A DNA stretch of 64,000 bases, from assembly GCA_022711765.1 (NCBI GenBank), contig JAKLEB010000003.1:150781-214780 (forward strand). The letters run 5' to 3'. Of the stretch, positions 15,642 through 25,474 are shown piece by piece. How positions within the stretch are numbered: position 1 is the stretch's first letter; the number at the start of each line of letters is the position of its first letter. The translations under genes were made by a program, and so were the position numbers. The stretch is from Candidatus Krumholzibacteriota bacterium (GTDB lineage Bacteria; Krumholzibacteriota; Krumholzibacteriia; LZORAL124-64-63). The notes beneath the pieces were generated by a model. The model worked only from the letters and a program-made list of their open reading frames with translations. It ran no database searches and was not told where the DNA came from.

Positions 15642-17663
15642 ATGGAATCCGCCGCCCCCGGTCCGGTCCCCCGCCGCAGCCTGCTGATCCTGGGCGCTCT
15701 CGTGGCCGCCGGCCTCGGCCTGCGCCTGTGGTACTGGCTCTCGATCCGGCATTCGCTGCTGTTCACGGTCCCCTATCTCGACGGCTACGACTACGACGTC
15801 TGGGCGCGCGCGCTGGCCGGCGGCGATTGGGGCCGGGGGCAACCGTACTGGATGGGTCCTCTCTACCCGCACCTGCTCGCGCTGAGCTACGCGGTCTTCG
15901 GCGCCGGCAGCCCCGCGCTCGTGCTCGGACAGTGGCTCCTGACCCTGCTGAACGTCGTGCTCGTGTATCGCCTGGGCCGCCGCTGGCTCGGCGAGACGGG
16001 CGCCCTCGTGGGGGCCGCGCTCTACGCCGGATACGGTCCGACCGTGTTCTACGCGGGATTCCGGCTCATGGAGACCGTCGTCACGACGCTCACGCTGCTG
16101 GTCGCGCAGCAGGCCTGGCGCGCGACCGGGCGGCCGACCGGCCGTGCGTGGCTCGGCCTCGGCCTGCTGGTCGGAGCGACCGCGACCGCCCGCGGCAACG
16201 CGCTCATGCTGCTGCCGCTGTTGCCCTGCCTGCTGCCCTGGCGCGCGGGCGCGTGGCGGCGGAGCTGGCGGCTCGCGGGCGCGCTGGGACTGGGCGCCGC
16301 CCTGGCGATCCTGCCGGTGACCCTGCGCAACCTGCTCGTGGGCGGCGACCTCGTGCTGTTGACGAGCAACGCGGGCGTGAACCTGCTCATCGGCCAGCAG
16401 GCGCAGTACGGCGGCCGGTTCGGGCCGGTGACGCGCGTCCCGCAGTTCGAGTTCGATCCGACCGGCGAAACCCTCGTGGAGACGGACCTGGGCCACGATC
16501 TCGCGCCCTCCGCGGTCTCCCGCGAGCTGTCGCGGCGGGCGCTCGCCCGCCTGGCGAGCGAGCCGCGGCAGATGGTCGCGCACTACGCGCGCAAAGCCTA
16601 CCGGTTCTGGAGCGGCTACGAGCTGCCGCAGATCTACAGCTGGAACTTCTGGCACGAGCGGTGGCCCGCGCTGCGGTTCTTCCCCGTCCCGTTCGTGCTG
16701 ATCTCGGCGCTCGCGTTGACCGGCTTCGTGGCGGCCAGGCCGGCGGCGCGACGGCAGCTGCTGGTCCTGGTCGGCGCCTGGTTCCTGGGCTTGATGCCGT
16801 TCTTTCCCACGGCACGGTACCGGCTCGCCGTCGTGCCGCTCCTCGCGCTGGCGGCGGCGGCGGCGATCCTCGCGATCGCCGCGGCGGTTCGCGCGCGGTC
16901 CTGGCGGCGCGCCGACGCGCTGATCGGCCTGGGCCTGGCGTTGCTGGTCGCCCTCTGGCCGACCTGGAGCGCGCTCGACCCCCTGGACGAGACCTGGCAC
17001 TGCCACCTGAACAACGCGTCGCTGGCAGCCGACGCCGGCGAGCGCGCGGCGATGCTCGCCGCCTGCGCGGAGGCCGAGGCGGTGCGGCCGGGTCTCGCCG
17101 AGACGCCCTACCGGCAGGGCGGCTACCTGGAGAAGCTGGGCGACCTCGCCGGCGCGCTCGCCGCCTACGAGGAGGCGCAGCGCCGCCTGCCGGACAACCC
17201 CTTCGTGCTCTATCGCCGGGCGCGCACGCTGGCGGCCCTGGGGCGCCACGACGAGGCGCTCGCCGGCTACGCGGCCGCGGCAGCGGCCGACTCGACCTGG
17301 TCCTTCCCCTGGCACGGGCAAGCGCTCTCGCTCAAGGAGCTCGGTCGGTTGGCCGAGGCCGAGTCGGCCCTCGCGCGCGCCATCGCCCTCGAGCCCGGCC
17401 GCAGCCGGTTCCGCAGCAACCTGGCGTCGCTCCTCGCCGAGCAGGGCCGTCTCGACGAGGCGGCCGCCATCCTCCGCGAGCTCACCGCGGATTTCCCCGG
17501 CTACCTGCCCGGATGGTTCAACCTCGCGCTCGTCCAGGCGCGCCAGGGCCAGAACGAGGCAGCGCGGCGGACCCTCGAGCGGGCCGCCGCGCTGCCTCGT
17601 CTCTCGGCGGAAGAGCGCGCCCAGGTCGACCGGCTGCGGCAGCAGCTGGCGACCGCGCGCTAG
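15642..17663 (+). CDS. Polytopic glycosyltransferase (PMT/ArnT-like) with C-terminal TPR repeats
   Basis: This is a 673-residue fusion. The first 430 residues are a multi-pass membrane glycosyltransferase of the PMT/ArnT superfamily: after the first helix comes an acidic loop DGYDYDVWARAL (the usual place of catalytic acids), then about ten hydrophobic segments and the PFFPTARYRLAVVPLLAL segment. The last 220 residues contain four to five TPRs (QGGYLEKLGDLAGALAAYEEA, ARTLAALGRHDEALAGYAAA, LSLKELGRLAEAESALARAI, ASLLAEQGRLDEAAAILREL). Such enzymes transfer a sugar from a polyprenyl carrier to protein or lipid on the outer face of the inner membrane. The acceptor is unknown; the pilin cassette next door is a speculative candidate. 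The ATG at 15642 precedes a clear signal-anchor. Confidence 0.88.
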   Translation: MESAAPGPVPRRSLLILGALVAAGLGLRLWYWLSIRHSLLFTVPYLDGYDYDVWARALAGGDWGRGQPYWMGPLYPHLLALSYAVFGAGSPALVLGQWLLTLLNVVLVYRLGRRWLGETGALVGAALYAGYGPTVFYAGFRLMETVVTTLTLLVAQQAWRATGRPTGRAWLGLGLLVGATATARGNALMLLPLLPCLLPWRAGAWRRSWRLAGALGLGAALAILPVTLRNLLVGGDLVLLTSNAGVNLLIGQQAQYGGRFGPVTRVPQFEFDPTGETLVETDLGHDLAPSAVSRELSRRALARLASEPRQMVAHYARKAYRFWSGYELPQIYSWNFWHERWPALRFFPVPFVLISALALTGFVAARPAARRQLLVLVGAWFLGLMPFFPTARYRLAVVPLLALAAAAAILAIAAAVRARSWRRADALIGLGLALLVALWPTWSALDPLDETWHCHLNNASLAADAGERAAMLAACAEAEAVRPGLAETPYRQGGYLEKLGDLAGALAAYEEAQRRLPDNPFVLYRRARTLAALGRHDEALAGYAAAAAADSTWSFPWHGQALSLKELGRLAEAESALARAIALEPGRSRFRSNLASLLAEQGRLDEAAAILRELTADFPGYLPGWFNLALVQARQGQNEAARRTLERAAALPRLSAEERAQVDRLRQQLATAR

Positions 17664-17673
17664 CCGGCGTCCG

Positions 17674-18129
17674 TCAGTAGCCTTCCCGGAACAGGCGGCT
17701 CGCCACCAGGTCCACGTCGCTGCGTCCCTGCGCCGTGGCCCGGCCCGTGCTCTCGACGCGGTAGTCGTAGTCGAGGAAGTTCACGCCCCAGCCGGGCTTC
17801 GGGCGCTTGCGGATGTAGTAGCACCCGTAGTCGTACTCCTGCCCGCCCTGGATCGGCTCGTCGATCTCGTTGTGGACCATCCGGTTCGCGAAATCGACGA
17901 TCCTCGGGGGCGCGTCGCTCATGCGGATGAAGTGGATCCCCGCCTCGCCGCCGGAGTCGGCGGAGAACACCGCGGTCGAGTGGACCGACTCGGCGAAGGT
18001 GGTCCGCTTCTCGGTGCTCGAGAGGATGACCGCGGCCACGGCGATCAGGCTCAGCAGGAGGATGACCAAGAGGCTGGTCACCAGCGCGAAGCCGTCGCGG
18101 CCGGGACGCTGGAGCTGAACGGCGCGCAT
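17674..18129 (-). CDS. PilX-type minor pilin assembly protein
   Basis: This 151-residue protein has a prepilin-like N-terminus GFALVTSLLVILLLSLIAVAAVIL after a short basic leader, followed by a soluble domain with Cys at YDYGCYYI. The pattern fits the PilX N-terminal family, minor pilins that help prime type IV pili. It is the last gene of the four-gene cassette fimT-pilV-pilW-pilX, 25 bp after pilW. It ends tail-to-tail with the TPR glycosyltransferase, only 10 bp away. Confidence 0.85.
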   Translation of the reverse strand: MRAVQLQRPGRDGFALVTSLLVILLLSLIAVAAVILSSTEKRTTFAESVHSTAVFSADSGGEAGIHFIRMSDAPPRIVDFANRMVHNEIDEPIQGGQEYDYGCYYIRKRPKPGWGVNFLDYDYRVESTGRATAQGRSDVDLVASRLFREGY

Positions 18130-18154
18130 GACGTCTCCCTTCGGGCGATGCGGG

Positions 18155-18751
18155 TCATCCGTTGCGGACGTAGACCCGGGTCGAGTAGGTCACCGGCTCG
18201 CCGTCGCGCAGCTCGCCCAGGATGGCGATGTCCACGAACCGGACGCGCTCGCGGTCGGCCAGGCTCAACGGGGTCGCGGCCAGGGGGTTGCCGGCCGCGT
18301 CGAAATAGGTGAACTGGACGAGCTGCACGTCCCGCAGGATCTCCTGCGTGCCCGCGATGGTCGTACGCTGCAGGACGGCGATGTCGGGATCGAAGGTGTA
18401 CGTGATGTCCTCGTCCGGACCGAGGCCGAGGGTGACGCCGTCGCCGTCGAGATCCATGCGGCAGCGCAGGGTGAGGTCGTCCGCCACCGGGAACCCGTCG
18501 AGGTCGACCTCGGCCGGATCGCAGCCGGCGCTGCGGATCTCCCGGGTCATCAGCGAGAACACGGCGCGCAGGGACTGCTGGTAGTGCGCGCGGTCGCTGG
18601 TCGAGTCGTAGGTGCGCCGCGAGCCGGTCAGGAAGCCGATGATCACCGTCGAGATGACCGCGAAGATCGCGAGCGCGACGAGCATCTCGACCAGGGTCAT
18701 GCCGGCGCGGTCGAACGGCCGGGCGCGTGCTGGTGATTGCCGATCGTTCAC
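18155..18751 (-). CDS. PilW-type minor pilin
   Basis: This 198-residue minor pilin has the class III prepilin signal AGMTLVEMLVALAIFAVIST (Gly/Met cleavage site with Glu+5), then the conserved IRSAGCDP segment and a beta-rich C-terminus. Signal peptidase PilD would cleave before the hydrophobic helix. The start is a GTG at 18751 after GGGAGG, 11 bp from the pilV stop. PilW-type proteins help nucleate pilus assembly; a pseudopilin role in secretion is the alternative. Confidence 0.88.
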   Translation of the reverse strand: MNDRQSPARARPFDRAGMTLVEMLVALAIFAVISTVIIGFLTGSRRTYDSTSDRAHYQQSLRAVFSLMTREIRSAGCDPAEVDLDGFPVADDLTLRCRMDLDGDGVTLGLGPDEDITYTFDPDIAVLQRTTIAGTQEILRDVQLVQFTYFDAAGNPLAATPLSLADRERVRFVDIAILGELRDGEPVTYSTRVYVRNG

Positions 18752-18762
18752 GTCCGCCTCCC

Positions 18763-19155
18763 TCAGCGAATCGAGAGCAGCGACGCCATGCGCAGCGTAT
18801 CCGGCGTCGCGCCCTGCTGGAAGACAACCGTCACCCACAGCCGCCGCAGCCCGACGTCGACGTCCTCGACGTCCGTCCACCACCGGAGGGAGCCGTCGAC
18901 GCCCGAGTCGGCGGCGGCGGCGGCGAAGCCCATACCCTTGCACCATTCCAGCTGCCGCTGCGCCAAGGTCACGGCCTGCGTGAAACGATCGGCCTCGGCG
19001 ACCTCCTGGCGGGCGCGAGTCTGCACGACCGCGAGCGGCATGATCCCGATGGCCAGGATGACCAGCACCACCAGGACCTCCACCAGGGTGAAGCCCTCGC
19101 GGCTGATCCGGCCGGCGCCCGGACGCCGGCGGTCACGGTCGATCGCGCGCATCAT
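18763..19155 (-). CDS. PilV/GspI-like minor pilin
   Basis: This 130-residue minor pilin has the prepilin motif EGFTLVEVLVVLVILAIGIMPLAVVQ, including the IGIMPLA segment typical of PilV. The soluble part is short (LAQRQLEWCKGMGF, then a small beta domain). The ATG overlaps the fimT stop (ATGA). It belongs to the minor-pilin priming complex. Confidence 0.88.
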   Translation of the reverse strand: MMRAIDRDRRRPGAGRISREGFTLVEVLVVLVILAIGIMPLAVVQTRARQEVAEADRFTQAVTLAQRQLEWCKGMGFAAAAADSGVDGSLRWWTDVEDVDVGLRRLWVTVVFQQGATPDTLRMASLLSIR

Positions 19156-19577
19156 TGGCCCACCTCCACCATGCCCGTGGGCAGCACCTGGACGATCCAC
19201 TGGCAGTCGCCGTCGTCCAGGGTGAGGGTCGCGACCTCGGCCGCGCCCCATGGGAAGAAGTTCACGGTGGCGTCCGCCGTCAGGACCACGGAACCGCCGA
19301 AGTCGCGGTCGCGGATCACGCGCCCGTTGCCCGGATCGGTGATCGTGTAGCCCGCGGCGTCGCCGTCGAACCGGATGACGCGACCCTGCGCGACCGCCGT
19401 GGCGCGAGCGAGCGCCATGTCGGCGGCCATCATATCGGCCGTGGTCCCGATGCGGTTGGCGCGCAGGTAGCCGTTGAACGAGGGAACGGCGATCGCCGCC
19501 ACGAGTCCGATCACGCCGATCAGGACCATCAACTCGACGAGGGTGAAGCCACGCTGGCTCGCGGGCAGGCGTCGCAT
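19152..19577 (-). CDS. FimT/GspH-type minor pilin
   Basis: This 141-residue pseudopilin has the signal RGFTLVELMVLIGVIGLVAAIAVPSF and the GspH/FimT landmarks ANRIGTTADMMAADMALARATAV and RVIRFDGDA. It is first gene of the cassette, with the ATG at 19577 after GGAGGT. Proteins of this kind form part of the pilus tip complex, and some FimT homologues bind DNA for natural transformation. I see no strongly basic C-terminus of the DNA-binding type. Confidence 0.88.
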   Translation of the reverse strand: MRRLPASQRGFTLVELMVLIGVIGLVAAIAVPSFNGYLRANRIGTTADMMAADMALARATAVAQGRVIRFDGDAAGYTITDPGNGRVIRDRDFGGSVVLTADATVNFFPWGAAEVATLTLDDGDCQWIVQVLPTGMVEVGQ

Positions 19578-19703
19578 GAACCGACCTCCGGGCCTGGTCG
19601 TGCAGAAGACAATGACCCACCCTTCGCAAGCAAGGGGCGTGCCCGGGGGCGATCGTCTCAAGTGACGTGTTGGCCTCGGGTTCCGCCGCCGGATCGCGGG
19701 CGG

Positions 19704-19722
19704 GGTCGGCAAAACGCCGACC
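19704..19722 (-). terminator. Small hairpin after the MFS gene
   Basis: GGTCGGC (19704-19710) and GCCGACC (19716-19722) form a 7-bp stem around AAAAC, 8 bp past the MFS stop. There is no U-run on the leftward strand, so it is at best a weak or Rho-assisted end. Confidence 0.35.
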
Positions 19723-19729
19723 GGGCCGG

Positions 19730-21040
19730 TCAGGAAGTGCCGCCCGATCGCTTCTCGATCGCCGCGGCGGTCCGCACGCCGAACGCGGCCATGCCGATCT
19801 CGGCCGCGCCGCAGAGCGAGAGGACGGCGACCACGCCGACCTGAACCGCGAGCATCGGTCCGAGGAAGACCGACACCAGGGAGAGCGGTCCGACGACCGT
19901 GCTGAGCCAGCCGAAGGTGCGACCGCGCATCTCGTCCGGCGCCGCCCGCTGCAGGAACGTCGCCAGGGCGATCTGCGCGAGCGTGGCGAGGGCGCCGAAG
20001 CAGGCGAAGAGCGCGAGCGCCCCCACGACGGTTCGATTGAAGGCGAAGACCAGCAGCAGCGCCCCGTCCAGCGCGGTCAGCTGGGAGATGAGCCGCAGGG
20101 GTCTCGTCCGGCTCACCGCCACGGCGCCGCCGAACGCGCCGAGGATCCCGCCGAGGCCTGCCGCGGCGATGATCAGGCCGAGCTCGACATCGCTGCCGGC
20201 GAGCACCGTCTTGACGAACACGACGATCAACGGCTGCTGCATCGCCGTCACGAAGGTGAGCATGGCGAAGAACCCGAAGGCGAGCCGCAGGCCGGGATGC
20301 TCACGGACGCCGGCGAGGCCGGCCGCGGCGTCGGCCCAGAGCCGGCGGACGCGGTCGGCCAGGCCGCTCGCGGCGACGGCCCGCGCGGCGGTGGACCGCG
20401 CAGCGCCGGCGACCTGGACGGTCTCGCTCCCGCCGGCCGCCGCCGCCGCGAGGAGGACGTCGCCGCGGGCCGGTTCGTCGAAGCGCCAGAGCGTGAGGAT
20501 CGCCGCGGAGGCCACGAAGGTGACCGCGTCGAACCAGAACGCGGGATCCGTGCCGCGCCAGGCGACGAGCGCCCCGCCGACGGCCGGCCCCACGAGGAGC
20601 ACGACGTTGCGCGTCAGCATGAGCAGACTGTTGGCCGGGCCTAGCGCCGCCGGTTCGACCACGTCCGGCAACAGCGCCAGCCGCGCCGGCCCGTTGAACT
20701 GGCGTCCGCATCCCAGCGCCGCGGACAGCAGGTACACCTGCCCGGCTGTCTCCACCAGCGGGATGGCCGCCACGACGAGGGCCGACACGAGATCGGTCGT
20801 GACCATGATGCCCTTGCGGCTCGTCCGGTCGCACACCAGGCCGGTGATCGGGCCGAGCACGATGGCCGGGATGATCTGGGTCGCCGCCAGCAGCCCGAGG
20901 TCGACGGGGCTGCCGGTCAGGTTGAAGATCAGCAGGTAGAGGGCGATGGCGGCGATGCGGTCGCCGAGGCCGCTGATGACGGCGGACCCCCAGATCGCGC
21001 GAAAGCCCGGGTTGTGCAGGAGTTCGGTGGTGCGGGTCAC
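19730..21040 (-). CDS. MFS efflux-type transporter
   Basis: This 436-residue major facilitator protein has twelve predicted helices, beginning LHNPGFRAIWGSAVISGLGDRIAAIALYLLI. The cytoplasmic loop 2-3 motif is GLVCDRTSRKGIMVTTDL, like the MFS_3 drug/macrolide efflux group. The GTG at 21040 overlaps the hflX stop (GTGA), so it is translated from the same message as hflX and the ABC-F gene. That company suggests export of a ribosome-targeting compound, which is inference; the substrate is unknown. Confidence 0.88.
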   Translation of the reverse strand: MTRTTELLHNPGFRAIWGSAVISGLGDRIAAIALYLLIFNLTGSPVDLGLLAATQIIPAIVLGPITGLVCDRTSRKGIMVTTDLVSALVVAAIPLVETAGQVYLLSAALGCGRQFNGPARLALLPDVVEPAALGPANSLLMLTRNVVLLVGPAVGGALVAWRGTDPAFWFDAVTFVASAAILTLWRFDEPARGDVLLAAAAAGGSETVQVAGAARSTAARAVAASGLADRVRRLWADAAAGLAGVREHPGLRLAFGFFAMLTFVTAMQQPLIVVFVKTVLAGSDVELGLIIAAAGLGGILGAFGGAVAVSRTRPLRLISQLTALDGALLLVFAFNRTVVGALALFACFGALATLAQIALATFLQRAAPDEMRGRTFGWLSTVVGPLSLVSVFLGPMLAVQVGVVAVLSLCGAAEIGMAAFGVRTAAAIEKRSGGTS

Positions 21041-22349
21041 GGACCGGGGACCTCCCTGACCTCGGACTCGCGAGCGAGCAGGCGGCGCACGTCCTCCTGA
21101 CGCATCCGGACCGCTGCCGTGCAGAGGCCATTCTCGCACACCTGCTCCACGACGTCACCCGTCCGGTGCCACGGTCCGAGCAGGTACAGCTTGCCCGCGG
21201 GCAGGACCAGGCGGACGACCCGTTCGTCGCTGCGCATCCGCACCAGGATGGCGTCGCGGACCGCCGGCCCCCCCGCCGGCTCGAGCGCCGAGACGAAGAG
21301 CGCGCCGGGGTGATGGCGGCTGACCCGGTTCTGCAGGAGCTCCCGGTCCGGCACGCTGTCGAGCTTGTTGAAGACCAGCAGCGTGGACCGGTCGGCGGGC
21401 ACGAGCTCCGCCAGCACCGACTCCACCGCCTCGATCTGCTGCTCCGGGTCGGCGGCGCCCGCGTCGACCACGTGCACGAGGAGGTCGGCGTCGGCGACCT
21501 CCTGCAGGGTCGCGCGGAAGCTCTCGACGAGATGGTGCGGCAAGCGGCGGATGAACCCCACCGTATCGGTGAGCAGGAAGTGCCGGCGCTCGTCGACCTC
21601 GACCCGGCGCGTGGTCGCGTCGAGGGTCGCGAAGAGCCGGTCCTCGACGAGGACGCCGGCGCCGGTGATCGCGTTCATCAGCGTGCTCTTGCCGGCGTTG
21701 GTGTAGCCGACGAGGGCCACCCGGTAGACGCCCTCGCGGTTGCGGGTCTGCGTGCGCTGCTCGTTCCGGATCTGCTCGAGCTGCCGGCGCAGGACCCCGA
21801 TGCGGCGGCTGATGAGCCGGCGGTCGGTCTCGAGCTGGGTCTCCCCGGGGCCGCGGGTGCCGATCGCGCCTTCCTGGCGCTCGAGGTGCTTCCACAGCCG
21901 CCTCAGGCGCGGCAGCGCGTACTGGAGCTGGGCCAGCTCGACCTGCAGGGTGGCCTGGCGCGTCCGCGCGTGGGTCGCGAAGATGTCGAGGATCAGCTCC
22001 GTGCGGTCGATCACGCGCACGTCCTCGCCGAGGGCCTTCTGGAGGTTGCGGCCCTGGTTCGGCGCGAGGTCGTTGTCGAAGACCACGAGTTCCGCCTGGT
22101 GCGCGACCGTCGCCTCCTTGAGCTCGGCGAGCTTGCCCTTGCCGAGGAAGGTCGCCGGATTGGGGTGCGCCAGGCGCTGCTCGAGGACCGCGACGGTCTG
22201 GCCGCCGGCGGTGTCCACCAGCCGCGTCAGCTCCTCAGTGTCGGCCGGACCCGCCAGGGGATCGTCCGGATCCGGCGGCAGGTGCACGCCGACGAGGATC
22301 GCGCGCTCGCCCCGCTGCGCCTCGGCGCGATCGAAACCGGTACGTCCCA

Positions 22350-22350
<1 letters not shown>
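21037..22350 (-). CDS. hflX: GTPase HflX
   Basis: This 437-residue GTPase splits stalled or idle ribosomes and is linked to antibiotic tolerance in several bacteria. The N-terminal domain has FLGKGKLAELKE and VVFDNDLAPNQGRNLQKALG, followed by the helical RTRQATLQVELAQLQYALPRL, GTRGPGETQLETDRRL, and the G domain: GYTNAGKST near 215-223, TDTVGFIRRLPHHLVESF, and NKLD near 328-331. The length matches the family. The ATG overlaps the ABC-F stop as TGATG, and the GTGA at its own stop couples the MFS transporter. Confidence 0.96.
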
Positions 22351-24302
<1,952 letters not shown>

Positions 24303-24383
24303 GGCTCTCGATCACCTCGGCGGCCGGTGGGTAGCCGGACCGCGCACCACCGGTACGTTAGCGCCGGTTCCGCTCAAGACAAA

Positions 24384-24405
24384 GGCCCCTCCCGCGGGAA
24401 GGGCC
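24384..24405 (-). terminator. Intrinsic terminator after the AraC-type gene
   Basis: An imperfect GC-rich hairpin (GGCCCCTCCC / GGGAAGGGCC), followed in the leftward direction by TTTGTCTT, lies 23-44 bp past the AraC-type stop. It separates that gene from the ABC-F operon. Confidence 0.6.
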
Positions 24406-24427
24406 CGGATGGTACGCGACTCGCCGG

Positions 24428-25300
24428 TCAGGACGCGACGTGCGGACTCTTGCGGTACTTGAGCGGCGACAGGCCGCAGCGATCCTTGAACGTGCGTGAG
24501 AAGTGCGCCAAGCTGTTGAAGCCGCACTTCTTGCTGATCGCTTCGACCGACAGCTCGAACCGCCGGAGCATGGATTTGGCGTTCTCGATCCGCACCATGA
24601 TGAGATAGTCGCTGAAGCTCATCCCCACTTCGGAGCGGAACAGGTTGGAGAAGTAACCGGGCGACAGGTGGACCATCTCGGCCATCTTGTCCCGGTTGAC
24701 GTTCTCGTGGTAGTGCGCCAGCACGTAACGGCAGGCGTACTCCGCGCGGTAGTCGCCGAGCTCGGTCGTCGCGTGGACCAGGTTGCCCTCGTCGTCCACG
24801 AGCACGATGTCCGGCAGCGCCTCTTCCCAGATCGCCTCCTCGCCGTCGACGTGGACGTGATCGGGGGCGAGCGCTGCCTGCCGGGATTCCGCGACGCCGC
24901 GCGCCGTCCCGGCACCGGGTTGCGCCAGCAGCTCCATGACGCAGCGGGCCGAACGCACGACGTTCGACTTGCTCGCGACCAGGACGACGGCCTCGCCGAT
25001 CTCGCCCCAGGCCTGGAGCATGCGTCCCGGTTGCTCGGGCAGCGCCGGTGCGTACAGGAAGGCGAATCGGAATCGTGTCGCGGGAGCGGCGCCTTCCATC
25101 GACTGGATCCGCTGCATCACGATCTGGCGGCCGAAGAGGGCCAGGCAGAGTTCGGTGGGATTCTTCTCGGTCGGCGGGCAGACGAACAGGACACGCTGGC
25201 TCTCGTCGCGACCTTCAGCCTGGAGCTTCGGCAGGGTCGGGAACTCGATCAGGATACTCGTCCAAGATTGCGGCTGGATTATCCGTTTCTCGTCCATCAT
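24428..25300 (-). CDS. AraC-family transcriptional regulator
   Basis: This 290-residue regulator has an N-terminal sensing region of about 185 residues with no motif I recognise (it includes VLFVCPPTEKNPTELC). A C-terminal AraC DNA-binding domain follows: YACRYVLAHYHENVNRDKMAEMVHLSPGYFSNLFRSEVGMSFSDYL is the first HTH, and AISKKCGFNSLAHFSRTFKDRCGLSPLKYR the second. The RIENAKSMLRR bridge helix is intact. The ATG at 25300 (or its neighbour at 25297) follows a run of G; a TTG three codons earlier is possible. Its message begins in an AT-rich promoter region with a palindrome. Confidence 0.9.
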   Translation of the reverse strand: MMDEKRIIQPQSWTSILIEFPTLPKLQAEGRDESQRVLFVCPPTEKNPTELCLALFGRQIVMQRIQSMEGAAPATRFRFAFLYAPALPEQPGRMLQAWGEIGEAVVLVASKSNVVRSARCVMELLAQPGAGTARGVAESRQAALAPDHVHVDGEEAIWEEALPDIVLVDDEGNLVHATTELGDYRAEYACRYVLAHYHENVNRDKMAEMVHLSPGYFSNLFRSEVGMSFSDYLIMVRIENAKSMLRRFELSVEAISKKCGFNSLAHFSRTFKDRCGLSPLKYRKSPHVAS

Positions 25301-25346
25301 CCCCCCCAAGAGAGTTGAACCGCCTTGGGCAGAGCACAGATGTTAC

Positions 25347-25362
25347 GGAATTTATAAATTCC
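25347..25362. promoter_or_regulatory. 16-bp perfect palindrome in the AraC-type gene leader
   Basis: GGAATTTATAAATTCC lies about 10-25 bases inside the predicted transcript of the AraC-type gene. Its position and symmetry suggest a repressor or autoregulation site. Confidence 0.5.
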
Positions 25363-25378
25363 ATACTCCTGAGAAAAT

Positions 25379-25408
25379 ATGATAGACTGTGACCCCTGGA
25401 GTTGTCTA
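25379..25408 (-). promoter_or_regulatory. Candidate promoter of the AraC-type gene
   Basis: Reading leftward: TAGACA (25408-25403), an 18-bp spacer, TATCAT (25384-25379). It gives a leader of about 70 bases. The same -35 with an 18-bp spacer appears upstream of parA. Confidence 0.45.
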
Positions 25409-25474
25409 GGACCAAATCCACAATTCTCTCAAATTTTTTGGACAGTTTTTCTGGAGGGCCGGGGTCTTTTCGCT

